A program made the position numbers and the translations under genes. Positions 1 through 8,025 of a stretch of DNA of 64,000 bases are shown piece by piece. Every line of letters starts with the position of its first letter. Within the stretch, counting starts at the first letter, position 1. The stretch covers positions 186,001 to 250,000 of the forward strand of contig JAWLBB010000002.1 of assembly GCA_041395105.1 (NCBI GenBank). The letters are read 5' to 3'. The notes below the pieces were generated by a model that did not search any database, had not been told where the DNA came from, and worked only from the letters and a program-made list of their open reading frames with translations. The DNA is from Opitutaceae bacterium (GTDB lineage Bacteria > Verrucomicrobiota > Verrucomicrobiia > Opitutales > Opitutaceae).

Positions 1-480
1 GGAAAGGCAGAGATGATCGGCGAAGACGGACAGGTCCTGGGCCTCTATCGAACCCAACCGACGGTCACCGAGGAACTCCGCGCGGATTGCACCATCTGCC
101 AGCCGGCGGCATTCTGGCGCCGGGAGATCCAGGACAAAGTCGGCCTCCTCGACGAATCCCTCCAGACCGCTCTCGACTACGATTTCTGGATCCGGATTCA
201 CCAATCGGGCGGACAGTTTCGATTTCTGGACAAGGTTCTCGCCCAATCCCGGGATTACCCGGGGACGAAGACGAGACGGGATCGGGATCTCGTCTTTCAG
301 GAGATCTTCTCCATATCCCGTCGTCACCTCGGAGAGATCAATTCCCGATGGATCGAATCCTACCTGCACTACCTGAAATTCGAGACCCGATCCCCGCTGC
401 GGTGGCTGATTCCCCGCACCGCACCCCGCAGACAACCGCTGGTCAGGTTGATCCGGGCATTTTCACGCCGCTGCCGATAG
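1..480 (+). CDS. Glycosyltransferase family 2, C-terminal part (5' end outside window)
   Basis: The open frame enters from the left edge, so only the last 159 codons are seen. The fragment has the acceptor-side signature of family 2 GT-A enzymes: an ICQPAAFWRRE segment followed by a GLLDESL..ALDYDFWIRI block, which in this family closes the active site. The catalytic DxD region must lie upstream of the window. It precedes a polytopic membrane protein by 43 bases and is probably part of the same cell-surface glycan cluster. The acceptor and donor cannot be told from this part. Confidence 0.8.
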   Translation, partial: GKAEMIGEDGQVLGLYRTQPTVTEELRADCTICQPAAFWRREIQDKVGLLDESLQTALDYDFWIRIHQSGGQFRFLDKVLAQSRDYPGTKTRRDRDLVFQEIFSISRRHLGEINSRWIESYLHYLKFETRSPLRWLIPRTAPRRQPLVRLIRAFSRRCR

Positions 481-523
481 GGTTGACGCGAAAACCAGGC
501 GTGCATCCAATCCTTCAATCACC

Positions 524-2428
524 TTGACGACTCATCCCGGCAAACTCGAACGCTATACTCACCTGATCCGGCGGCACTGGCAACGTTGGTTCATTCCGGT
601 CGGGCTTCTGCTGGTCATACTTGGCGGCAAGTTCATCCTCATTCAGAGTCATGGATCCGATGTGCCGCATTGGGACCAATGGGATGTCGAGGGCGAACTG
701 CTCATCAAACCATGGGTCGAGGGCGATTTGAGTTTCGGCTCACTGTTCGCGCCCCACAACGAACACCGTCCCTTCTTCACCCGGGCCTGGGCTCTCGGCC
801 TCTTCATCCTGAACGGACAATGGGATGCCCGCCTCGAGGCCGTCGCCAATGCCTTCCTCCACGCCGCCGGCGCACTGATCCTGCTCCATCTCCTGGGTCC
901 GCTCTTCCGCGGATGGCAGAAATCGGCTTTCCTTCTGCTCCTCGTTCTGCTCTTTGCCCTTCCCTTCAATTGGGAAAACACGGTCCGGGGCTTCCAATCC
1001 CAATTCTACTTTCTCCTCCTCTTCAGCCTCGCCCAGTTCCATGGAAGCCTGACCCGACGCCCGCTGAGTCCGGCTTGGTGGGGTGGTCAAGCGGCGGGCT
1101 TCGCCGCCCTCTTCTGCATGGGGTCCGGAGCCGTTTCATCCGTGGCGGTTCTCATCGTTCTCGGATACAAGGCGGTCGCACTCCGGCAAAGGGACCGCGC
1201 CGACCTCATCACCGCGGGTGTCTCCCTGCTCATTCTGTTCTGCGGGTTTCTCCTGCGCATCCCCGCCCCCTGGCACGACAGGCTCCGGCCCGATTCCATT
1301 CTGGCCGGCCTTCATTCCTATTCCGCTCTCCTCGCCTGGCCTTTCCCGTTTTTTCCAGCCGCGATCATCATGGTTGCACCCCTGCTATTCGTGATGATCG
1401 GTGCGGCCCGAAGAGCGGAGGAAGCCCCCCAGGTTCTCTTCCTCACCGGTTTGGGCATCTGGGCTTGGATTCAGGCGGCCGGTCTCACCTATGCTCGTGG
1501 TGGGGTTTCCCTGGGTTACGCCTCGCGCTACAGTGATCTCCTTGCGATCGGCGTGATCACCTCAGCCACCGCCCTGGCCGTTCTTCTGAACAACTCACCT
1601 CAGGGGATCCGCCGGCGGCAGAAGACTGCGATCCTCGCACTTGCCTGGTCGGTGCTTGTCGTTTCAGGGGTGGTTTACCACTCGTTCTGGGGTGACCGCC
1701 AGCACCAGCGTGAACTGCTGCGCTCCCATCCTGCCCAGATCGAGAACCTCCGCAGGTTCATCGCGACCGGCGATCCCGAGAACCTGCGGGACAAACCCAT
1801 GCTCCGCATACCCTATCCGGACGCCGATCGCCTGGCCGCCTTTCTGACCGACCCGACCATCCGGTCCATCCTTCCGGTCAGCATCCACCCTCCCATCCCC
1901 CTGGTGACCGATACATTCTCAACCCACGGGTTCATTCCCAACGGCGTGCCTCCGGAAACCCACGCCAAGCCACTTGAGCCCTCCCAAGGTTCCTTCACCG
2001 ACAAGGGGATCCGCCAGGAGGGCTACTACCGGAGCCAACCGATCGATCCCAAACTGCCCATGCTGCGGATGACCATCGCCGGAACCTTTCCCCTCGATCA
2101 GGAAAACATGACCCTGATCGGGATGGATTCCGCGGAAATGGTCGACCCCCTGATCAGCAAGACCCCGGGGGTGCGGTTCATGAACCTGAATACGTTCCGT
2201 CCCGATGGTCCCTTTGTCGTCTCCGTTACCGACAACAATCCGGATACCTGGATCGCCATCAGCAATCCGGTCGAAATGGGATTTTTCACCTGGATGGCGA
2301 TGAAACTGGCCAAGCTCGGTCCCGAATTCGCCGTGATCGGCGGACTCCTCATCAGCGGCGTTCTTTCTCTCGAGGTTGTCAGGTTCCGCCGGAACCACCG
2401 GATTCGCCAAACGGTCGGACAATCCTGA
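524..2428 (+). CDS. Large polytopic membrane protein, possible GT-C-like
   Basis: A 634-residue protein with a TTG start. A hydrophobic helix at about residues 20-40 is followed by a polar loop with conspicuous motifs (HWDQWDVEG, FAPHNEHRPFFTR), then about ten further membrane segments up to residue 390, and a C-terminal soluble part of about 220 residues closed by one more helix near 600-620. This architecture (first extracytoplasmic loop with acidic and His residues, many helices, periplasmic tail) resembles lipid-linked-sugar-dependent GT-C enzymes, but I do not recognise a family. Position after a GT2 gene supports a role in surface glycan assembly. Its 3' end overlaps the convergent gene by 50 bases. 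Confidence 0.65.
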   Translation: MTTHPGKLERYTHLIRRHWQRWFIPVGLLLVILGGKFILIQSHGSDVPHWDQWDVEGELLIKPWVEGDLSFGSLFAPHNEHRPFFTRAWALGLFILNGQWDARLEAVANAFLHAAGALILLHLLGPLFRGWQKSAFLLLLVLLFALPFNWENTVRGFQSQFYFLLLFSLAQFHGSLTRRPLSPAWWGGQAAGFAALFCMGSGAVSSVAVLIVLGYKAVALRQRDRADLITAGVSLLILFCGFLLRIPAPWHDRLRPDSILAGLHSYSALLAWPFPFFPAAIIMVAPLLFVMIGAARRAEEAPQVLFLTGLGIWAWIQAAGLTYARGGVSLGYASRYSDLLAIGVITSATALAVLLNNSPQGIRRRQKTAILALAWSVLVVSGVVYHSFWGDRQHQRELLRSHPAQIENLRRFIATGDPENLRDKPMLRIPYPDADRLAAFLTDPTIRSILPVSIHPPIPLVTDTFSTHGFIPNGVPPETHAKPLEPSQGSFTDKGIRQEGYYRSQPIDPKLPMLRMTIAGTFPLDQENMTLIGMDSAEMVDPLISKTPGVRFMNLNTFRPDGPFVVSVTDNNPDTWIAISNPVEMGFFTWMAMKLAKLGPEFAVIGGLLISGVLSLEVVRFRRNHRIRQTVGQS

Positions 2429-3650
2429 CGTCGTCTGACTCCGTCAGCCGGACCTCTCTCACCCGAAAGGCCAATCGGCGGGGATCGTCTTTCGCCCGAA
2501 ACACCTTGGAAGCGCGCATTCCGACCTCCAGTGGTCGCGGTCCACGCCCGTCTTCCTTCATGTCGAGATCCACCCGGAATTCGCCCCACCTGGTCACTTC
2601 AACACTCGCGGTCTGGCCCGCCGCCTTCACCTCGATGGTGACGGGAAAATACTCCGGGGGCGCCGGTACCTCGCCGAAGACCGACAGGCGCGCCACCTTC
2701 CCGCTCCAGGGAATGGCCAGGAATGAACGATCCGAGGTCCAGCGATCGATCGAAATGCCCTGGGAACCCCTCAACCGACGCTCAATCAGTCGGGTTGTCA
2801 AGCGGTGGATCGGTCGAAAGACCCGGGCATTGGCGTTGTCCCGCGCCGCCTCTAGATCGGCCGCGGAGCTTGGTCCGAAAACCGTCGGCCATTTCCGTCT
2901 CAATGTATCCAGACCATAGCAGACTGCAGCCGGAGACCATCTCCCCGCTCCGTGCCGGGCCGGGATGCTCCTCAGTTCGAGCCAACGGGCGAAACCGCCG
3001 GACGATGTCTTCGATTGTCCGTGTTCGCGGGTCTGCGCCAGAATGAGCGGGCAATAGGCAACCGGTCGCCTGACCGCCATCCGGATCCAAAGGTCCCAAT
3101 CCATCCCGTAACGCAGCGCCGCGTCAAGGCCGCCCACCTCACGCAATGGGCCAACCCTCATGAATACCGTGGGCTGCATGATGAAATCGCTGACATGGGT
3201 CAGGAACCAGAGGTCGAACGGCCGGGTTGCCGGGAACCGGCTGAGCACGCGTCCGTCTTCGCTGATCAATTCGCCTTCCCCGTAGACAAACCCCGCCTCG
3301 GGCTCCGCCTCCAAAGCCGCCACCGCGTTCCGGATGGCACCCGCGCAATACCGATCATCCGAATTCAGCCAGGCCACGATTTCGCCCGACGCGGTCTCGA
3401 AGCCACGATTCAGCGCCGCAGCCTGCCCGCCATCCGGACCCGACTCATAGGCGATGCGGTCGCCATAGCTTTTGAGAACCGCCAGGGTCTCATCAGTCGA
3501 GCCACCGTCCATGACGAGGACCTCGAGGTTCGGGTAGCCCTGGTTCAGAATCGAATCGAGCGCCTCCCCGATGAACCGCCCCTGATTGAACGACGGAACA
3601 ACGATCGTGACCCGCGGCGGGTCGCTTCGACTGCCCGGCGTGGTCGTCAT
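2379..3650 (-). CDS. Family 2 glycosyltransferase with C-terminal beta-rich extension
   Basis: The start is set at the ATG that overlaps the pgpA stop by 4 bases; this gives 423 residues. Residues 13-60 carry the nucleotide-sugar-binding start of a GT-A fold (TIVVPSFNQG, then VMDGGSTDET). NSDD at 96-99 is the DxD-type metal site and MDWDLWIRM the acceptor helix. From about residue 270 there is a beta-strand-rich tail of about 150 residues (SDRSFLAIPW, LSVFGEVPAPPEYFP) that is not part of the catalytic fold and may be a carbohydrate-binding or docking module. It is translationally coupled to pgpA. The sugar is unknown. Confidence 0.85.
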   Translation of the reverse strand: MTTTPGSRSDPPRVTIVVPSFNQGRFIGEALDSILNQGYPNLEVLVMDGGSTDETLAVLKSYGDRIAYESGPDGGQAAALNRGFETASGEIVAWLNSDDRYCAGAIRNAVAALEAEPEAGFVYGEGELISEDGRVLSRFPATRPFDLWFLTHVSDFIMQPTVFMRVGPLREVGGLDAALRYGMDWDLWIRMAVRRPVAYCPLILAQTREHGQSKTSSGGFARWLELRSIPARHGAGRWSPAAVCYGLDTLRRKWPTVFGPSSAADLEAARDNANARVFRPIHRLTTRLIERRLRGSQGISIDRWTSDRSFLAIPWSGKVARLSVFGEVPAPPEYFPVTIEVKAAGQTASVEVTRWGEFRVDLDMKEDGRGPRPLEVGMRASKVFRAKDDPRRLAFRVREVRLTESDDVRIVRPFGESGGSGGT

Positions 3651-4171
3651 GAACCACCCATCAGCAACGGAACCAGCCAGCGTATCCCAATGTGGAGGAC
3701 CACGCAGGTGGCCAGGGCGGCCGCGATGTCGTCGATCAGGACACCCACCCCGCCGCGATAACGCTGGAGGCCGCGGATCCCGAAGGGCTTCCAGATATCG
3801 AAGAGCCGGAAGAGCCCGAATCCCGCCAGGAACACCAGCCAGGCCCATTTCGAACTGAGAAAGGGCTGGAGGCCCAGAAAGCAGAACGGAATGGCGGCAA
3901 ATTCATCGAGGATGACCGAAGGGGGATCGATCTGCTGCAGCCGGGTCTCCGCCTCGCCGCAGAAGACCAGGGCCACATAAACCAGAAAGGCGGTCAGCAA
4001 CGCCGCCCCAAGAGGCGTCATCGGGTAATAGACCACGGTATAGAATACAATCCCCGCGGCCGATCCCCAGGTCCCGGGTGCCTTCAATGATCCCAAGGGA
4101 CCGAGTGTGGCCACATTGACCACGACCGGGGAAGGGAGTGTCCGAATCCAGAGCGGTTGCCGAATCATCAT
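3647..4171 (-). CDS. pgpA: Phosphatidylglycerophosphatase A
   Basis: Removes the phosphate from phosphatidylglycerol phosphate, the last step of phosphatidylglycerol synthesis at the inner membrane. The 174-residue protein has the PgpA pattern: GPLGSLKAPGTWGS at 25-37, the acidic pair in ILDEFAA at 87-93, four hydrophobic segments, and a final VGVLIDDIAAA helix. It lies 14 bases downstream of pgsA, which makes its substrate, so the two steps are co-transcribed. The next gene, a GT2, overlaps by 4 bases. Confidence 0.93.
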   Translation of the reverse strand: MMIRQPLWIRTLPSPVVVNVATLGPLGSLKAPGTWGSAAGIVFYTVVYYPMTPLGAALLTAFLVYVALVFCGEAETRLQQIDPPSVILDEFAAIPFCFLGLQPFLSSKWAWLVFLAGFGLFRLFDIWKPFGIRGLQRYRGGVGVLIDDIAAALATCVVLHIGIRWLVPLLMGGS

Positions 4172-4185
4172 CGCAAAGACAGCCT

Positions 4186-4770
4186 CTAGTCTTCAGCGAA
4201 AACCATCGCTCCGTACTTCCGGAAATACCGGTAGCCCGAGGTCAGCGTGAAAACGGTAGCCAACAGAAACAGCACCAAACCCAGCCAGTCGAGATACTGG
4301 GCCATCACCGAGAGATCGACCGAGAACCACGATGCCAGGTCGACCCGGACCATCCCGGCCAGGAGAAAGGCTCCGATCGAGAGAATCTGGGTGACCGTCT
4401 TCTGCTTGCCCGCCCGCTCAGCCGAGACGACGACGCCCTTGGTCGCCGCCACCAGGCGCATGCCGGTGATCATGAACTCGCGCCCGAGAATCAGGAGAAC
4501 GAGGAATATGCTGACCTTGTCCAGATCGACCAGCGCGATCATCAGCCCGAGCATGAGAACCTTGTCGGTCAACGCATCCATGAGGATCCCGAAGGTCGAA
4601 ACCAGCCCCTGTCGGCGCGCCACCAGACCATCGAGCCAGTCCGTGACCCCCGCCACCACAAAGAGGACGAATGCCACCGTGGCCGCTCCAAGCCAGTCGA
4701 CGTAGAGAAGCGCCACGATGATAAACATCAGCGGTATCCGCGAGAGCGTCAGTAGATTCGCGAGGTTCAT
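4186..4770 (-). CDS. pgsA: CDP-diacylglycerol--glycerol-3-phosphate 3-phosphatidyltransferase
   Basis: Makes phosphatidylglycerol phosphate from CDP-diacylglycerol and glycerol-3-phosphate. The 194-residue membrane protein begins with the typical NLANLLTLSRIPL and contains the full CDP-alcohol phosphotransferase signature at 44-69 with all four metal-binding aspartates (D44, D47, D65, D69) and the G-x3-D-x3-D spacing. It is first in the pgsA-pgpA-GT2 unit and divergent from coaD across 79 bases, which should hold both promoters. Confidence 0.96.
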   Translation of the reverse strand: MNLANLLTLSRIPLMFIIVALLYVDWLGAATVAFVLFVVAGVTDWLDGLVARRQGLVSTFGILMDALTDKVLMLGLMIALVDLDKVSIFLVLLILGREFMITGMRLVAATKGVVVSAERAGKQKTVTQILSIGAFLLAGMVRVDLASWFSVDLSVMAQYLDWLGLVLFLLATVFTLTSGYRYFRKYGAMVFAED

Positions 4771-4849
4771 GGCAGAATTGCAAAACCCAGTGGAATCCGT
4801 CAGAAGTCAAAAAGCAACCTCCGACCCGCCCGCCAACCAACGACCCTTC

Positions 4850-5362
4850 ATGAGCAGAACCTGCGTCTACCCCGGCACCTTCGATCCGGTCACCTACGGC
4901 CACCTCGATGTGGTCGCCCGTGCCTCCCGCCTCTTCGACCATATCGTGGTGGCGGTGGCGGAAAACCCGGGCAAGAGCCCGTTTCTGACCGCAGACGAAA
5001 GGGTTTCCCTGATCGAAGGCAACCTGGGCCCCTTTCCCAACGTCACGGCCACCAAATTCACCGGGCTGACCGTCAATCTTGCGCGCGAGCTGGGCGCCTG
5101 CGCCCTAATCCGCGGACTGCGTGCCCTCACCGATTTCGAATTCGAGTTCCAGATGGCCCTGATGAACCGCCATCTCGACCAGGACATTGAGACCATCTTC
5201 GTCATGACCAAGGACGCCTACAGCTACACCAGCTCACGTCTGGTCAAACAGGTCAGCCACTTCGGGGCGGATATCCGCCCGTTCGTCCCCCCCAACGTCT
5301 ACGAACTGCTCGAAAAGAGGAAACTCGCCGCCGCCAACACCGACGTGCAGGAGGATCATTAG
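4850..5362 (+). CDS. coaD: Phosphopantetheine adenylyltransferase
   Basis: Catalyses the fourth step of coenzyme A synthesis, ATP plus 4'-phosphopantetheine to dephospho-CoA. The chosen ATG gives 170 residues, the normal family length, and places the CVYPGTFDPVTYGHLD motif at 5-20 with the TxGH nucleotide-binding residues at 15-18. The second signature, YSYTSSRLVKQV, is present near 123-134. Longer in-frame starts would only add sequence that overlaps the divergent pgsA promoter region. Cytoplasmic hexamer in known relatives. Confidence 0.97.
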   Translation: MSRTCVYPGTFDPVTYGHLDVVARASRLFDHIVVAVAENPGKSPFLTADERVSLIEGNLGPFPNVTATKFTGLTVNLARELGACALIRGLRALTDFEFEFQMALMNRHLDQDIETIFVMTKDAYSYTSSRLVKQVSHFGADIRPFVPPNVYELLEKRKLAAANTDVQEDH

Positions 5363-5390
5363 GGCCGAAGGTTCGCTCAAGCAGGAATTT

Positions 5391-5448
5391 GTAGGAGAGG
5401 CTTTACGCCTCGATCAACCGTCGGTTCGAGGCATGAAGCCTCTCCTGC
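5391..5448. repeat. REP-like palindrome, family A copy 1
   Basis: An imperfect inverted repeat with outer arms GTAGGAGAGGCTTTACGCCT and its near-complement ending in GCCTCTCCTGC. The arms are about 24 bases with a GATCAACCGTCGG-type centre. The same arms recur at 9121-9188 with a different loop. It sits between convergent coaD and the DUF456 gene. The 5' GTAG head is typical of REP elements mobilised by RAYT transposases, but no such transposase is in the window. Confidence 0.8.
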
Positions 5449-5482
5449 AAGAAAAAAACAGGGTCCACCAGGTCCTCCGCTC

Positions 5483-5977
5483 CTACCCCCTCAACGCGTC
5501 CGCCACCACCAGCGCGATCATGAAAAGGGCGAGGGCGATCCGCAGGATGGTCGAAATGCCGAAACCGACCGCCGCCCCGAAACCCGCTCTGGCCGAGAGC
5601 CCAAGCGACCTCCGGGCAAAGATGATCTCGCCGACCAAAGCCCCGAAAACCGGCCCCAGGATCAGGCCGGGCAGACCAAAGAAGATGCCGACAATTCCGC
5701 CGACCACCGCCCCGAGGATGCCCCAACGGGTCGCCCCCAGCCATCGTGCGCCCACCATTGTCCCGAGCAAATCGAGCAGACGCTCGACCAGGACCATCAC
5801 CCCGAGGATCACGACAGTCGTCCAGCTCAGCCACTCCGGCGTCAGCACCTTGTGCAGCAGGGCCCCGATGAAAATGATCAGCGCCCCCGGAAGAAACGGC
5901 AGAAAGACCCCGACCAGACCACCCAGAAGCAGAACAACCAGGAGGGTCCACGAGACGATTTCAGTTACGCTGTGCAC
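5483..5977 (-). CDS. DUF456 family membrane protein
   Basis: A 164-residue, highly hydrophobic protein with about four to five membrane segments rich in small residues. It shows the DUF456 pattern: a PFLPGALIIFIGAL segment at 28-42, then glycine-rich helices (ILGAVVGGIVGIFFGLPGLI, FGALVGEIIFARR). The biochemical function of the family is not known. It stands alone on the minus strand between a REP palindrome and an upstream 140-base region that should hold its promoter. Confidence 0.85.
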   Translation of the reverse strand: MHSVTEIVSWTLLVVLLLGGLVGVFLPFLPGALIIFIGALLHKVLTPEWLSWTTVVILGVMVLVERLLDLLGTMVGARWLGATRWGILGAVVGGIVGIFFGLPGLILGPVFGALVGEIIFARRSLGLSARAGFGAAVGFGISTILRIALALFMIALVVADALRG

Positions 5978-6118
5978 GGAGATTGACGGGTAATTGTCCT
6001 TATTCGGAGGCGGGAGACCCGGAACACCAACCCACGTTTCGGAAGGCGAATCAATCGAAAGAATTCCCCTGGCATCTTTGTTATTTCAAGAATCCGCCCA
6101 TCCAGGCATCATCAGTTT

Positions 6119-6493
6119 ATGAGTGAAAGGAAGGAATCCCGCGAAGGCGATCACCGTTCGCCCAAGGGATCAACCGATTCCGAGCCGGTTCCCGGGTTCT
6201 TCAATCGGATCCCGGCCAGGCTCTGGTTTCCGGCAGGATTCGTCGGCTTTTTCTTTATCCTCGGAGGGTGGAATCAGATCCGCAGTTCCTTTGATGACCC
6301 AACCGGTCGTTCGCTCCTGGGATCAGGACCCGGAATGGGATTGGTTGCCGGTTCGGTCGTCTTCTTTTTCTGCCTTCTCATGGGCCTGCGGGCCTGGTGG
6401 CACGAACGCACGACGCGAGGCCCATCCGATCACCCGGAGTCACACTGGCGCAATGACCTGAAGGAACACAATGAGGATATCCACTTCCCCTGA
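6119..6493 (+). CDS. Small hypothetical two-helix membrane protein
   Basis: A 124-residue protein that I do not recognise. A charged, Ser/Pro-containing N-terminus of about 33 residues precedes two hydrophobic segments (about 37-54, LWFPAGFVGFFFILGGW, and about 75-92, MGLVAGSVVFFFCLLMGL). The C-terminus is polar and ends in an acidic/His-rich tail. The loop between helices is short. Upstream bases carry no obvious strong ribosome site, and two alternative frames are open here, so the call rests on helix pattern and codon character. Confidence 0.6.
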   Translation: MSERKESREGDHRSPKGSTDSEPVPGFFNRIPARLWFPAGFVGFFFILGGWNQIRSSFDDPTGRSLLGSGPGMGLVAGSVVFFFCLLMGLRAWWHERTTRGPSDHPESHWRNDLKEHNEDIHFP

Positions 6494-6496
6494 ACA

Positions 6497-6529
6497 GGAA
6501 CGGGCACATTCACGTGACATTCCCGTTCC
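6497..6529. terminator. Inverted repeat, possible terminator
   Basis: Arms GGAACGGG and CCCGTTCC (8 perfect pairs) enclose 17 bases containing a smaller CACGTG palindrome, three bases after the stop of the small membrane protein. There is no T-run, so this is either a Rho-assisted end or a protein-binding site ahead of the PhoX-like gene. Confidence 0.4.
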
Positions 6530-6574
6530 CCGGTTGACCCGCTGATCCACCTGATTAGGATCCCGAACACCACC

Positions 6575-7972
6575 ATGAATTCCTCCCGGCGCCGCTTCCT
6601 CAAACAATCCGCCCTCATCACCCTCGGGTTCACCGGCCTGGGTCACTTTGCCCAACGGATGGCCGCCGCCGGATCCGCCGAAGCAATGAATCTGCCCGGT
6701 TATGGACCGCTGCTTCCCGACCCCAAGGGCATCCTCGACCTCCCGGGCGGGTTCACCTACCGTATCATTTCCAAGGCCGGCGATATCATGACGGACGGTC
6801 TTCTCGTGCCCAAGACACCCGACGGGATGGGTGCCTTTGCCGGGACAAATGGTCGAACCATCCTGGTTCGCAACCACGAGAACGGGGCCGACCCGTCGGC
6901 CAGTGGTGCTTTCGGAAAGGATTACGAACGCCTCTCCAAGATCGAGCCCGAAGCCTTCTACGACTACGGAAACGGTCGAATGCCCGGTCTCGGCGGCACC
7001 ACTACCCTCGTCTACGACAGCCGTTCGGAACGGCTCGTCACCCAATTCCTCAGCCTGGCCGGCACCTACCGCAATTGCGCGGGCGGAATCACCCCTTGGA
7101 ATACCTGGATCAGCTGCGAGGAAGCCGTGACACTTGCCGACCGCGACGATAACATCGAGAAAGACCATGGCTACAACTTCGAGGTGCCTGTCACCGAGAA
7201 ACCACATCTGGCTGACCCGATTCCCTTGACCGCGATGGGGCGGTTCAATCACGAAGCTGTCTGCGTCGATCCCAGCACCGGGATCGTCTACCAGACCGAA
7301 GACCGTCCCGACGGACTTATCACCCGCTTCATCCCCAATACACCGGGTCGGCTCATCAATGGCGGACGCCTCCAGGCTCTCGCCATCAAGGGCGATCCCT
7401 CACGCGATACCCGCAATTGGGAGGGACTCGACGCCGATCCTTTTCCCCTCGGCACCCCCTTTGACGTCGAATGGATCGATCTCGAAGAAATCGATGCCCC
7501 CAAAGATGACCTGCGTTACCGCGGATTTGACTCCGGAGCCGCACGTTTCGCCCGTGGCGAAGGCATGTGGTTCGGGAAAAACGAAGTCTACTTCGCCTGC
7601 ACCAACGGCGGCGCCAAACTCCTGGGCCAGATATTCCGCTATCGCCCCAGTCCCCGGGAAGGCACCGACCGCGAGTCGAACCAACCCGGCACCCTGGAAC
7701 TCTTTGTCGAACCCAACGATGGGACGATCATCGAAAACGCCGACAACCTGACCGTCTCGCCCTGGGGGGACGTCGTGGTTTGTGAAGACGGCGGCGGCGA
7801 CAACTTCCTCGTCGGGATCCGGCCCAATGGCGACTGCTACCAAATCGCCCGCAATGCAACCGGGGACACCGAACTGGCCGGAGTCTGCTTCTCTCCTGTC
7901 GACGGGACCCTCTTTGTCAATCTCCAGGGCCCCGGCCTGACCCTGGCCATCACCGGACCCTGGCAGGGTTGA
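6575..7972 (+). CDS. PhoX-family phosphatase (DUF839), Tat-exported
   Basis: The 465-residue protein starts with a twin-arginine signal (SRRRFLKQS at 4-12, hydrophobic stretch to about 33), so it is exported folded to the periplasm. The body has the PhoX/DUF839 beta-propeller features: ILVRNHENG, GLGGTTTLVYD, NCAGGITPWNTWISCEEA, HEAVCVDPSTGIVYQTEDR and a late TVSPWGDVVVCEDGGGDN block. Well-studied PhoX enzymes are Ca/Fe-dependent alkaline phosphatases; many members of the wider family are untested. The length fits the short PhoX group. It stands alone, with no phosphate-regulon genes beside it, and no Pho box was recognised. Confidence 0.85.
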   Translation: MNSSRRRFLKQSALITLGFTGLGHFAQRMAAAGSAEAMNLPGYGPLLPDPKGILDLPGGFTYRIISKAGDIMTDGLLVPKTPDGMGAFAGTNGRTILVRNHENGADPSASGAFGKDYERLSKIEPEAFYDYGNGRMPGLGGTTTLVYDSRSERLVTQFLSLAGTYRNCAGGITPWNTWISCEEAVTLADRDDNIEKDHGYNFEVPVTEKPHLADPIPLTAMGRFNHEAVCVDPSTGIVYQTEDRPDGLITRFIPNTPGRLINGGRLQALAIKGDPSRDTRNWEGLDADPFPLGTPFDVEWIDLEEIDAPKDDLRYRGFDSGAARFARGEGMWFGKNEVYFACTNGGAKLLGQIFRYRPSPREGTDRESNQPGTLELFVEPNDGTIIENADNLTVSPWGDVVVCEDGGGDNFLVGIRPNGDCYQIARNATGDTELAGVCFSPVDGTLFVNLQGPGLTLAITGPWQG

Positions 7973-7986
7973 GGACGCCCCGGCTC

Positions 7987-8000
7987 TCGGGTTAACCCGA
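7987..8000. promoter_or_regulatory. Perfect 14-bp palindrome
   Basis: TCGGGTTAACCCGA, a perfect palindrome in the 53-base gap between the PhoX-like gene and the papain-fold gene. It could be an operator for the downstream gene or a minimal stem. There is no T-run. Confidence 0.3.
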
Positions 8001-8025
8001 CCCGATTCCGGTCGATGCCCTCTTT

